NCBI GenBank assembly: GCA_003427395.1
Contig: BFEA01000233.1
Coordinates: 1,257,359 to 1,277,868 of the forward strand
From: Chara braunii
Lineage: Eukaryota; Streptophyta; Charophyceae; Charales; Characeae
Reading direction: 5' to 3'
DNA length: 20,510 bases
In this document: in pieces, positions 8,642 to 17,180 of the stretch
Layout: each line of letters opens with the position of its first letter
Numbering within the stretch: position 1 is the first letter of the stretch
The notes under the pieces: generated by a model
What the model was told of the DNA's origin: nothing
Seen by the model: only the letters and a program-made list of their open reading frames with translations
Databases searched by the model: none
Position numbers and translations under genes: made by a program

Positions 8642-8938
8642 ATGGATGTTGAGATTCCCCTCTACGTCACAGATCGCGAGAGTTTGAGGCATCAACGGTT
8701 CCGGGAATATTGGGAACGGGAGCGTGCCTATCAAGCCGCGCGACCCCGGTCCCACCTCCCTGAGTTCCCCTTCTACGCGGGAACGGAGCGCGTATGTGAA
8801 TGGGATATTGAACGGGCCTTAAACACGATTCCCTTCCCACCTCGATTTCCCCACTCGCACCGTCGCACGCACGACACGTCATCGCCGAACCAGAAATCGC
8901 CATCATCCAGACCAATTATCCTCTCCACCGCCTCGTAA
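8642..8938 (+). CDS. Unassigned protein-like frame, part 1
   Basis: The ATG follows two in-frame TGA codons, which supports this start. The first 68 residues look like a real protein: a charged, Arg/Glu-rich helix (RESLRHQRFREYWERERAY) and an aromatic/acidic patch (FPFYAGTERVCEWDIERAL). After PFPPR the frame becomes Ser/Pro/Arg-rich and stops at 8938. A more protein-like reading continues in the -1 frame (next entry), so a frameshift, intron or ribosomal slip between about 8811 and 8938 is possible. I do not recognise a family. It could be a host gene exon or an accessory/gag-like protein of a retroelement whose leader lies upstream. Confidence 0.4.
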   Translation: MDVEIPLYVTDRESLRHQRFREYWERERAYQAARPRSHLPEFPFYAGTERVCEWDIERALNTIPFPPRFPHSHRRTHDTSSPNQKSPSSRPIILSTAS

Positions 8939-9429
8939 TCCCCTTTCACTGTCTAACAGCGGTCCCTTGGTTTGTGATCGGCCCCTACTGGCCACGAATC
9001 CTGTGCTCGGAGTGTCAGCAAGACCGTATTTACCGCGTAGCGGGATTCGTCCGCCGGACCCGAACTGAGACGGGCCAGCGATCGCACAGTCTCCGACTGA
9101 GACCAGCCTCGTCAGACTACGAAGTCTGCTACGAGCGACGCCGAGGGCTAACCAGCCAGCACGACATCTCATAGCGTCCCGAAGGTCCATCAGATCCGAG
9201 ACCGACCACAACGCTGATACTCACACCAACGGTAGCCTTGTGTCCCGAAGCCCCAGCTACCAATGCAACTCGGGATTACCATCTTGCTCAATTACCCTTG
9301 AACTGGCCAGAAGGAAGTCCCAGTTCCGACCTGGGACTCCACTACAATTTCCTAAAATCCTTGGCACACCCCTCTTTCGCACTTCCGGGCCCCCATCCCA
9401 CTCCGATCAGGAAGTCGCGCTGGGCGTGA
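8860..9429 (+). pseudogene. Unassigned protein-like frame, part 2 (shifted, one stop)
   Basis: Relative to the frame above, the -1 frame is open from about 8814 to 9429 apart from one TAG at 9172-9174. Its early part has a hydrophobic, aromatic stretch (PFHCLTAVPWFVIGPYWPR) followed by CSECQQD, a single C-x2-C pair. The part after the stop is Pro/Ser/Leu-rich (QLPLNWPEGSPSS, HPSFALPGPHPTP). Hydrophobic core plus CxxC suggests a folded domain, but one pair is not enough to name a zinc finger. Together the two frames suggest one broken gene of at least 260 codons with unknown function. Confidence 0.35.
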
Positions 9430-9936
9430 GGTTTGGGCCTCATAGTGCTGCTGGGACAAACTTAGTGGGTGGGAAGTGCCCGATCATACCGGCGGCAGAT
9501 GGCAGCGCCGATCTTGCAAGAGGGAAGCGCCCTACCTTGGCAGCATTGGTGCAGCGGCTGATCTTGCGGGTGGCGAGCAGCGAGGAGGATTGTAGCAGGC
9601 GAGCAGCCATGCAGTGCCGCGGATCTCTACACCAGAGCTGATCCTACCCTCTGCTTCATCCCGCAGTCACGTCTTTCACTCCGTGGCGGGGGAAGGGAGG
9701 TTCGGGGCACAATTTGGCAATGGTGGCTGTTGATGGCGCCTTCCTTGTCATTGCTCCATTAGTCCTGTTGGGGCAGGTTGGGTGGGAGCGGGGATTGTTC
9801 CTGCTCCGATACCAGTGTGATGGGAACTGCCTGGCTGGCAGATGCCGTACCGTGGAGATGGAGAAGAAGTAGGAAGGAGGTGGAGATGGAGATGGAGGAA
9901 GAAAACACACATCACCACCGACTGGTTCACACTGAA
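9430..9936. other. No supported gene
   Basis: Overlapping open frames on both strands (to 9641 on plus, 9656 upward on minus) have skewed composition and no motif. A GA-rich stretch lies at about 9855-9903. Confidence 0.4.
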
Positions 9937-10037
9937 TGGAACTCCAAAACACGTACAGTGTAGAATGAATGGACTATACAGTTTGCGGCTGGGGTATACC
10001 CCAGTGGACTGACTGGATTGGACTCCAAAAACCGTAC
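9937..10037. repeat. Interrupted direct repeat flanking a 16-bp palindrome
   Basis: TGGAACTCCAAAACACGTAC (9937-9956) is echoed by TTGGACTCCAAAAACCGTAC (10018-10037). Between them lies a perfect 16-bp palindrome, CTGGGGTATACCCCAG (9989-10004). A palindrome between two similar flanks may be a small mobile-element footprint or a protein-binding site. Confidence 0.55.
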
Positions 10038-10142
10038 CGACGGCGGTACTACACGGAATCACGACTATACGGCCTGTGAAATCAGGCTGACGGCCCAACG
10101 GCCTGGTCTCACAGACCATACCAATAAAATAGCCACAGCTGG

Positions 10143-10219
10143 GCCCGGTTCCCAGCACGTGCTGCTCCTCACAAATAGACTGGAGCATTTTATTTATTTT
10201 TTTGTTTTTTAAAAAAAAA
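10143..10219 (+). mobile_element. Short retroelement 3' end, copy E3
   Basis: The 44 bases at 10143-10186 match 19041-19084 at 36 positions. They contain a perfect palindrome CAGCACGTGCTG (10153-10164), then a stem-loop TGCTCC/GGAGCA (10163-10168 with 10182-10187) with an AAATAGA loop. A T-rich then A9 tail runs to 10219. The 5' extent of the element cannot be seen. Confidence 0.55.
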
Positions 10220-10522
10220 GGCCGACCCAAATAGAGTACTGCAGCATAGCTGCTGCGACTGACAACAATCCCCCTTCTAACACCAGGTGCAGTTTAAACT
10301 GGGGATTCCATGACATACTCTGCTAACCAGGGGAGAACTGTAAGGTCCAAGTAAAGGAGAAGGACCTGGTGGCGGTGATCAAAGGAATCAATCAACACTA
10401 ACTAGTTACCCGCAAAGTGAATGCATTATGTGGGTCAGCGCATAATGTGGACATTGTAGCGTGTTTCTCACGTTTGCGTTGCAGCTGATACCATGCTCAT
10501 CTGATGGGAGGTTTCTACGGTG
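10220..10522. other. No feature seen
   Basis: Sequence of mixed composition between the E3 tail and the 321-bp tandem repeat. No open frame of note, no repeat and no RNA motif found. Confidence 0.4.
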
Positions 10523-11139
10523 CAGGTAAGAACCTGTGCTGGTAGCCAAGAGAGAAGGATCCATGCACCCTGTTCATCGATGTACAATATAATGATATTA
10601 TAATCTGTTTTCCACAGCTCACACCACAGTACACACAATGTTCGGCTCAATCACTATCTATAAGCACCAGTCTTACGACAACAATCAGATGACCACTCCA
10701 TGCTTTATCCCAATCTTCCACAAATGTACGTACCATGCATGGACGTCAGAGTCAGGGGACGAGAGAAAAGGTATCATGCATGCAACCAGAAATACGAATC
10801 TGCAGAAAGCGAAGTGAAGAAGAGGGAAATAAATGTTAGATCACAGGGAAGAACTTGTGCTGGGAGCCAAGATAGAAGGATCCATGCACCCGGGTCATCT
10901 GTGTACAATAAAATCCATTTTCCACAAATCACACCACAATTATATACACAACGCTCGACTCAATCACTATCTATAAGCACCAGACAGCAATCAGATAACC
11001 ACTCCATGCTTTAGCACAATCTTCCACCAATGTACGTACCATCATAGATGGCAAAAGACAAGGGACGAGAGAAAAAGACTCGTTTGTGCAACCAGAAACA
11101 CAAATCTGAAGAAAGCGATGTGAAGAAGAGGGAAATAAA
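10523..11139. repeat. Two-copy tandem repeat, 321-bp period
   Basis: Copy 1 (10523-10843) and copy 2 (10844 to about 11139) share landmarks in the same order: GAACCTGTGCTGG/GAACTTGTGCTGG, AGAAGGATCCATGCACCC, TCAATCACTATCTATAAGCACCAG, CACTCCATGCTTTA, AATGTACGTACCAT and GAAGAAGAGGGAAATAAA. Small indels make copy 2 slightly shorter. The repeat lies directly 5' of the ORF1-like remnant of the LINE, the position where some LINEs carry tandem 5' UTR monomers. No coding potential is visible. Confidence 0.85.
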
Positions 11140-11212
11140 CCGAAGTAGGACCTAGATAGACACTCCCCTCGTGCCTTCTCCCCTTTGTTGCAAAATTGTC
11201 AGAGGAAACTAA

Positions 11213-11604
11213 GCTAAAGAGTGGGATGATGTGGAGGCCTTGGAGAACCGTGACAACGATTCCATACACCGTGCTGGCGGGACCCGGCATTCCGGTGGAA
11301 CTGCTGGCGGTGGCAGTGACACACCTCCTGACTCATGGGATCTGAAGTGAGACAACGATCTGGACTCGAGGGCGTTCGCCATTGATTTGGACAGATATTA
11401 CAAAAGTGATTTCTTTGAGAGTGATATGAGGAGTGGGAAGATGAGGACAAAGGAGTAGCATCAAAACTGACCCTTGTCCCAGGACTGGGAACCTGTGGAA
11501 GTGTGGGGGAGTATAAGCTAGATGATTCTCTCACCACGGTGCTTCAGGACCCGCCGGGTGATGTGTCAACAGAGATGGATGGAAGCAACCAGGCCCCTTC
11601 CTAG
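11213..11604 (+). pseudogene. ORF1-like or pre-endonuclease remnant
   Basis: Two overlapping frames can be read as one acidic, Gly/Ser-containing protein. The first gives AKEWDDVEALENRDND, a GGTAGGGSD linker and FAIDLDRYYKSDFFESDM, with one TGA after PPDSWDLK. The second takes over near 11430 with EWEDEDKGVASKLTLVPGLG and runs to a TAG at 11602-11604. The position directly 5' of the endonuclease suggests the end of ORF1, or the N-terminal extension of ORF2. There is no CCHC knuckle or RNA-binding motif to confirm ORF1. Confidence 0.4.
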
Positions 11605-11650
11605 GAAGTCTACACTATGATCGTACCTCTGCCTCTTCCTCGTAGCCTCA

Positions 11651-12136
11651 ATGATGGAAATTTTTAGAAAAGGGGCAAAAGAAAAGAGAGACCGGGTGGA
11701 CTGAAAGACACAAGGGATAGTCATTAGGAGTTGGAATATTAACGGGTTCGGAAATATTATTGACAAAGAAGAAAAAATGCAAGATATAATCAAAGGTCTT
11801 ACCATTCACACAAACAAACTAGCAGATATCATATTGCTACAATAAACTCACTTTACCTTCTCAACAGAACACAACAAAATTCGAAAACTCTTATCAAGGA
11901 AACTGGGAGGAATAAAAGATGAAATATGGTCTTCAGACAATATGTCAAGTACGGAAGGTACAACCATCCTTATACCCAAGTCATCCCGCCTATACACGGC
12001 AGGGTCGATAGTGGGCAAAGAGGCGGACACGGTAGAAGGGAGGTGGTGCCTTATGGATGCAAAGTGGAAGGATGAAGAGTTCATAGAAGGGAGGTTTACT
12101 CACCAAACAACTCTTCAGACAGATCGAGTTTTATGA
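11651..12136 (+). pseudogene. LINE ORF2, APE endonuclease N-terminal half
   Basis: The frame has an ATG at 11651, a stop at 11702-11704, then VIRSWNINGFG (SWNING at 11729-11746). This is the first conserved block of apurinic-endonuclease-like domains, containing the metal-site Asn. It continues through LADIILLQ to a TAA at 11843-11845, followed by TH. In this family the next residue after LLQ is the catalytic Glu (LLQETH), so a G-to-T change turning GAA into TAA is the simplest explanation. Beyond it the frame reads on through WSSDN, GTTILIPKS and GRWCLMDAKWKD to a TGA at 12134-12136. The domain nicks target DNA in active elements; here it is dead. Confidence 0.75.
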
Positions 12137-12192
12137 CAAACATCAGTCATCTAATCCCCCCTTTATCGCCCTGTATTTTAGCCCGTGATTGA

Positions 12193-12555
12193 AACACAAC
12201 TATAGACCCTACCACAAATCGTATATCTGGGTCCTCGGCGGGTCAACCTACACAAGACTACAATCTAGTTGAACCATACCGGACTTTGCATTCGGGGACA
12301 AGAGCCTTCACATTGGTTAAAAAGAACCATGCCCACCATACCGCTTTTTCCTTCATCGACTATTTCTTGATTTCAGGGACACTAATGGGGACAACCAAAA
12401 GCGCCGAGATCCTGGCTCTCGCACCATACCTGGGTTTGGATCATAAACCCATCGAACTAATAATCAACTTCGAACAGTATATCAAAAAGGGGTCAAACAT
12501 TCACAAACTCAATAACTCCCTCCCACTGAGCCGAAATTTTCAATTAGGAGTTTAG
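12193..12555 (+). pseudogene. LINE ORF2, APE endonuclease C-terminal half
   Basis: After a shift, frame 1 reads DYNLVEPYRTLHSGTRAFTL, then AFSFIDYFLIS and LGLDHKPIEL. These match the family's YR..HP....FTW, SRIDYFLIS and SDH-type LGLDHKPI blocks; the last carries the catalytic His in its usual setting. The Trp of FTW is Leu and the Arg of SRID is Phe, consistent with decay. A TAG at 12553-12555 ends the stretch, but the same frame continues into the linker. The roughly 56 bases between this part and the previous one hold no clear conserved block. Confidence 0.7.
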
Positions 12556-13164
12556 GATTGTTGGCAGAATTTAAAGGGCACCTACCTACCTATACAAGAT
12601 CGATGCGAGTGGTTTCAGGAAAGCTACTCCACATTATCACAAACGGTGGCCAAAATATCAAGGAAATTAGCGGCCGACAGGAAACAGAGGAAGCAAGCAA
12701 TGGAGACAGCCTTGAAGATCGCAGAGACAAATCTGATCGATAACCCCTCTTCGACACTGTACAAACACATCTTTGAAAAGGCAAGAGAAGAACTCACTAT
12801 GTGGAGATGGTGGGGACTAAAGAGACTACAAATAAGAGCCAGAATGAACGAATATGAGCTAAGCGAGTCCATGTCAAAATACTTCTTCGCAAGAATCAAA
12901 GCAAACTCAAGAGCCAATACGCTTGAAGGCCTGAAAACCCTCTCAAATCCAAATGAAACAGTGATAGACAATGAAGGAATGTTGAATGTAGCAAAGGAAT
13001 GCTACGAAGAGCTCCACCACACGAAGATGCCTACTCCGCCCAGCACTAGAGAAGCACAGACTAGGATGCTGCAATACTCGGAACAAACGATATCTCAAGA
13101 ACAAGCAGAAAACCTGGACAAGCCCATCACCATGGAAGAACTGCAATTTGCTTCCAAAATATGA
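12556..13164 (+). pseudogene. LINE ORF2, linker between endonuclease and RT
   Basis: Reading in the same frame as the endonuclease end, this is a charged, mostly helical segment: AKISRKLAADRKQRKQAME, REELTMWRWWGLKRLQIRARMNEYEL and KYFFARIKANSRANTLEGLK. In LINE ORF2 proteins the region before the RT has exactly such a W..L....R.K..W...GE....YFF..IK pattern. It ends with ITMEELQFASK, just before the KSPGIDG motif, where one missing base puts a TGA at 13162-13164. Confidence 0.7.
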
Positions 13165-14116
13165 ACAACAATAAGTCTCCAGGAATCGACGGGCTGACAA
13201 AAGAATTATGGGAAAAGTTATGGCCGCTCTTAGGAGGACAACAATAAGTCTCCAGGAATCGACGGGCTGACAAAAGAATTATGGGAAAGTTATGACCGCT
13301 CTTAGGAGGAGATTTGCTAAAGTTCTACAACGACAGATGGCTCAAGGGGGGACTGGGAAACCTACTGAGTAGCCGCTTGGTAACCTTGTTGTACAAAAAA
13401 GGAGAGAGAGAAGATATCAGGAACTACAGACCCATCTTGCTTCTAACACTTCCGTATAATATCCTTGCCAAAGCTCTTGCCTCTTGGATCCTCGACCTGA
13501 CAGACAAGTGTTGTTGTATAGATCAAACATGTTTCATCCCTGGGAGGTACATCCTGGATAACGTATTGACTCTCAGCGAAGCAGCCAACAAAGTCAAAGG
13601 AAAAAGGATAAACATAGCAATTCTTTTTTTCGATTTTGAAAAGGCTTATGACCAGGTCAACTAGGCCTTTCTCAATGCAAGCATGGAAAAGATGGGAGTG
13701 GGCCCCAATTTTAGGAAGTGGGTGCGCATTCTGTATAATGACGCCATAGGGTGCGTCCAAGTTAACGACTTGCTTTCTGACACAGTGCACCAAGGGGACC
13801 CGCTAGCTCCCCCAATCTTCCTCTTCCTTAGCAATAGCCTCATTCCTACGCAAAGACCCCTCCATACACAGACTACTAGAGTTCAATATAGGATGAACCC
13901 ACCACATACAGTTCCCAACAGTAATAATGTTTGCAGACGATCTCACGGTCCTCATAAGAGCTTCAGATTCATCGTTCGGAGCGTTAGTAAGAGCAATGGA
14001 AGCGTTCAGACTAGCATCAGAGATGAAGATTAATTGGAAGAAAACAATCGGCTGGTGGCTATCGGAGGACGAAGTTCCACAACGTCAAGGCCCTGAGGCA
14101 GCCATGACATGGGCGA
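13161..14116 (+). pseudogene. LINE ORF2, reverse transcriptase core
   Basis: RT landmarks appear in order: NNKSPGIDGLTKELW (from 13167, then duplicated), VTLLYKKGEREDIRNYRPI (NYRPI at 13422-13436), CFIPGRYILDN, and the A motif FFDFEKAYDQV with the catalytic Asp at 13632-13634. A TAG at 13662-13664 sits where Trp is usual. The B motif QGDPLAP starts at 13791. After a shift near 13820 and a TGA at 13894-13896, the C motif FADD has both Asp codons intact at 13936-13941. A further shift near 14100 leads to YLGILLTKDG at 14117. All catalytic Asp residues survive although the frame is broken repeatedly. Confidence 0.85.
13165..13309. repeat. 73-bp tandem duplication inside the RT
   Basis: Bases 13165-13237 are repeated at 13238-13309. 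The second copy lacks one A (GGAAAGTTA instead of GGAAAAGTTA) and has one G-to-A change (TGACCG for TGGCCG). The unit encodes the KSPGIDG motif, so the motif appears twice, in different frames. Confidence 0.95.
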
Positions 14117-15217
14117 TATCTAGGCATCTTGCTGACAAAGGATGGCCTCGCCCCTCAAATGGCCCAAAATATACTCGCCAAACAAATTAACAAACTGGGC
14201 AGATGGGGTAATACATTCACATCATTGCTGGGGCGTGCACTAACCATTAATACATCTATTTTCTCTATGATTGGGTACATAGCGTCAATCTGGACCATTC
14301 CGGGCCAGACAATCAAGGAACTTAACCGTAAAGCAAGAGCATACTCATGGTCGGGTGACCCAAACAAAGAGAACTGCATACCAAAGATAGCTTGGCATTA
14401 CATCACAAGGAAACCAGCCAAAGGAGGCCTTGGTATCATAGACCCCAAACAGGAAACCAAAGCCTTACAAGTCAAATGGATAGTCCAACTACTGACTAAA
14501 CCTGGTACGGCATGGAATAAACTGGCCTTAGATAGCATTAGGGCCCTAGCACCTAAAGCCACACCAGCAAATATGTCCGAACTGTTTTGGGTAATGACCA
14601 AGGAATGGAGTCCAAAGACAAGGCGCAGAAATCAACGAAGAGGAAACAAGCCAAATGAAGCCAGGCCCTCTACACCATATTGGACTGCATTGTTATGGAT
14701 ATGGCGGGAAGTCATGCCAAGGAAAGTGGGTAGACCCAAATCCAAAGAAGAGTTACTGAGGCAACCCTTGTTTGGTAATCTGTGGGTGAGAGATGAAAGT
14801 GATCACCCACTATCCCTTAAGCCTAGAGGAAGGAGATGGTTATCATGGATCAAACATGGAGTTTGGAAAGTGAGCCATCTGTGGAACGAGGAGAAAAAGG
14901 ACTGGATGACAGACCAGGAACTTGCCTCCCAGCTCAAAGGATGTCACCAATGGGATGAGAACTTACAATCTATTATCAACTGCATCCCAGAAGGCTGGAA
15001 GGAGTTGTTAAGCGAAGTCTCAACTTGGAAATCGGGTGAATGGAAAGTGAGGGTGCAAGATTTAACCCCCACAAGAGCCTATCAATTCTCCCATAAACAG
15101 CAAGGGTCGGATACCCTGGCAGTGTTTACCTCCTTCCTAATTACCCCCTCAACGCAAGGCCTTCCATCCATCATGAATAAGGAGGTGGAAAGAACAGTGA
15201 AACGGTTTTCACCTTAG
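14117..15217 (+). pseudogene. LINE ORF2, RT thumb and connector (intact 1.1-kb frame)
   Basis: This is the longest undamaged part: about 366 codons from YLGILLTKDG to a TAG at 15215-15217. INKLGRWGNTFTSLLGRALTIN is the thumb segment (family pattern KL..W....LSLAGRVTLI). ARAYSWSGD, PKIAWHYITRKPAKGGLGIIDP and the LRQPLFGNLWV block are typical of plant LINE ORF2 downstream of the RT. A related stretch lies on the minus strand at 18365-19015. The last 30 residues (from about 15120) are less typical and may already be junction sequence. The open frame may be chance survival or less damage since insertion. Confidence 0.8.
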
Positions 15218-15289
15218 CAGGAGCAGATGCAGACCCCAGGGCTCGATCCCTAGACCTTACCACGAGCGTGACGGGTATCGAGTCGACCC

Positions 15290-15465
15290 CTGTGTGTTTG
15301 AACCCGTGACCTGTGTTTTAGTAGTTGACTGTTGCTTGTCGTAGGTCTGTGTAGCTGTAGGGGTTCGATCTGTAGATCTGTGTGTTTGAACCCGTGACCT
15401 GTGTTTTAGTAGTTGACTGTTGCTTGTCGTAGGTCTGTGTAGCTGTAGGGGTTCGATCTGTAGAT
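15290..15465. repeat. Two perfect 88-bp tandem units
   Basis: The unit beginning CTGTGTGTTTGAACCCGTG occurs at 15290-15377 and 15378-15465, followed by four bases of a third (CTGT). The copies look identical, so the duplication is recent or is an assembly duplication. Each unit contains GGGGTTCGATCTG, which resembles a pol III B box but is imperfect. Confidence 0.95.
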
Positions 15466-15513
15466 CTGTCGACTAGGGGTCATAGTTGTGTAGAGGCCGT
15501 AGCTGTAGCAATT

Positions 15514-15574
15514 CTGAAAGGTCAAGGTCGTAGTTGCTACAGTCCTGAAAGGTCAAGGTCGTAGCTGCTACAGT
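15514..15574. repeat. Short tandem repeat, ~31-bp units
   Basis: CTGAAAGGTCAAGGTCGTAG followed by (T/C)TGCTACAGTC is present at 15514 and 15545. A third, diverged start (CTCGAAAGGCC) at 15575 also forms the left arm of the next hairpin. Confidence 0.85.
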
Positions 15575-15627
15575 CTCGAAAGGCCAAGTCCACAGACTTC
15601 CGGAAGGTCCGGAAGTGGCCTTTCGAG
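15575..15627. repeat. Nested perfect inverted repeat (hairpin)
   Basis: CTCGAAAGGCC (15575-15585) is complementary to GGCCTTTCGAG (15617-15627). Inside it ACTTCCGG (15596-15603) is complementary to CCGGAAGT (15609-15616) across a 5-base loop. The inner right arm directly joins the outer right arm, giving a two-step stem with a one-sided bulge. It lies about 175 bp upstream of the TATA-like box. Confidence 0.85.
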
Positions 15628-15800
15628 TTTTTCTCACGTTATTCACAGCAGACCAGAGGCAAGTGGGCAAGTGGTGAGTCTAACTTCGCTTAGTCAGCAG
15701 TACCCAGTCCCAGTCTCATTTTGTACAGTCAGCAAGAACCATGAGGGACTGTGCGCACCATGGGCGCGGTGGAAAAGAGCAGACCAGCGACTTACAGAAG

Positions 15801-15808
15801 TATAAATC
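15801..15808 (+). promoter_or_regulatory. TATA-box-like TATAAATC
   Basis: TATAAATC lies inside the insertion, downstream of the repeat modules and the hairpin. This position supports reading the insertion as an LTR or promoter fragment. Confidence 0.35.
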
Positions 15809-16201
15809 AAGAGGCAGCGTCCAGCCATTCATTCATTCCTGCGTGAGCCATGCGGAAGCGCTGCCCTAGTGTCTTGTGCGAGGTGGTCTGCAGATGCCCG
15901 AGGACGAAGTGGGCCGAAGGAAGATAGAGTATCCATAGCTAGTAGGGGTTAGGTGGCTGTAGCTTAGAGGCAAAGTTCGGTGTGTGTGTGAGTGGCAGAG
16001 TGTATGTGCGTGGGATATTCAGGGTGATCCAGAGACGAGTACGTGTGAACAGTGTGTGGACACAGTGACGAACGAAGGATGTGTGTGAGCGCTCAGGCGT
16101 CGTAGCCAGATGGAAGCAAGTTTGTAACGGTTCTGTGTTCTCGGCTTGATTATCTCTGAGCTTTGTGTGGGCACACAGCGCCATTGTGAGTTGTCATCTC
16201 T

Positions 16202-17180
16202 TTGCATGTATTCGAAGTGAAGAAGAAAGCGAGTCTGATTGCAACAGTCCTAAATCCGTTGATACTCAGAAAGGTCAGAGTGCTGGGTTCATCGCCGAAA
16301 ACAATCTACAGAATAGATTCGGCGATTCAAGACTTGGAATTTGATCCAGCAGAGTGGGTTTGGACACCAGACCGAAGTAGAGGCCTCAAAGCTAATGTCT
16401 CCATTCAGGAATACACAGTCAAGCTGGGTTACAACTTACTCCTCAAAACAAAGGATCCTGAACCAACGATCAAGAACAGATGGCAGAAGCTACTAGGTCA
16501 AGACGCTAGTCAGATCCGACAAACCATGGAAAAAATTCAAGTCAATTCGTCTGGTCAAAATCAGAAGCCTACAATTGCTTATCTCATATGTAGCTCTGCC
16601 GGTCAACCAGTGGTTGCATATCAGAAGACGCAAGAATGACCCTAACAGTTCAGATTTATGTGCGGTATGTTCAGAAGATGAACCAGAAGATATGCTACAT
16701 TGCCTGATACGCTATAGAGAGGCGACCGAATACTGGGCGAGGGCTCGGATCTCTGGGATTCCCTCTTCTCATTTCCCCTCCCTGAACATCCCATCCAACT
16801 CCTTCTATGGGCTAACATCCCAGCTCAATTCCACAAGACAGAGAAAACGTGGTTTGGAATGATCAGAAAGGTAACGCTGTGGTCCATCTGGAAGGAAAGG
16901 TGTTGTAGAACCATTGAGCGAGGTATGGGCGGAGACAAAGACTTTGATTCAGGCGGAGATCCTTTGTAAGTGGCACAAGACGAGACAGTCCATGCCAGAT
17001 GATGAAGAGCAACAGAGAAGAATCAAGGCAAAATTCACTAAGGTGTGGCTTGCAAGGGCCAAAGTGGCAGAGATAAATGACTCCCACATACGATGGAAAG
17101 ACTGGCACAACTCAGAAGCAGGGTGGAGAAGGCAGAGATCCCAGCCAGCAGAAGGACAACATCCATCACAGGTCACATAA
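16202..17180 (+). pseudogene. LINE ORF2, C-terminal zinc-finger (zf-RVT-like) part
   Basis: Coding resumes with LEFDPAEWVWTPDRSRGLKANVSIQEYTVKLGYN. After shifts near 16540-16575 it continues with SYVALPVNQWLHIRRRKND, LCAVCSEDEPEDMLHCLIRY and ATEYWAR. This is the plant reverse-transcriptase zinc-binding domain pattern (LP....L..R......C..C...E...H....C..A...W). The C-x2-C and His are present, but the last Cys position reads Tyr. Further shifts near 16800 and 16905 connect to TLWSIWKERCCRTIE and SEVWAETKTLIQAEIL, then a basic tail ending in TAA at 17178-17180. At least four shifts make it non-functional. Confidence 0.75.

Larger units (their letters stand above)
15218..16201 (+). mobile_element. 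Foreign insertion splitting the LINE (promoter/LTR-like)
   Basis: LINE ORF2 is interrupted here for about 980 bp. The inserted DNA has two 88-bp tandem units, two ~31-bp units, a nested hairpin, a TATA-like box at 15801 and no long open frame. A TATA box, repeated upstream modules and a downstream leader-like stretch resemble a solo LTR or the promoter end of another element. No TG...CA ends with matching target-site duplications could be identified. It could instead be a mosaic of smaller insertions. The boundaries are set by loss of LINE-like coding. Confidence 0.5.

Noticed and set aside
8811-8938. Programmed -1 ribosomal frameshift between the two halves of the 8642 frame
   Set aside because: The only candidate near the overlap, CTTAAAC, lacks the required XXXYYYZ form, and no strong downstream hairpin or pseudoknot was seen. 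A mutation or intron is simpler.
9748-10230. 160-codon minus-strand frame
   Set aside because: It crosses the E3 repeat tail and the palindrome, and contains no motif; it is most likely a chance frame.
10523-11139. CRISPR-like or satellite array
   Set aside because: Only two long diverged units without spacers, in a eukaryotic repeat context.
15361-15470. Pol III B box in the 88-bp units
   Set aside because: GGTTCGATCT misses the final C of the consensus and no A box lies at a suitable distance.
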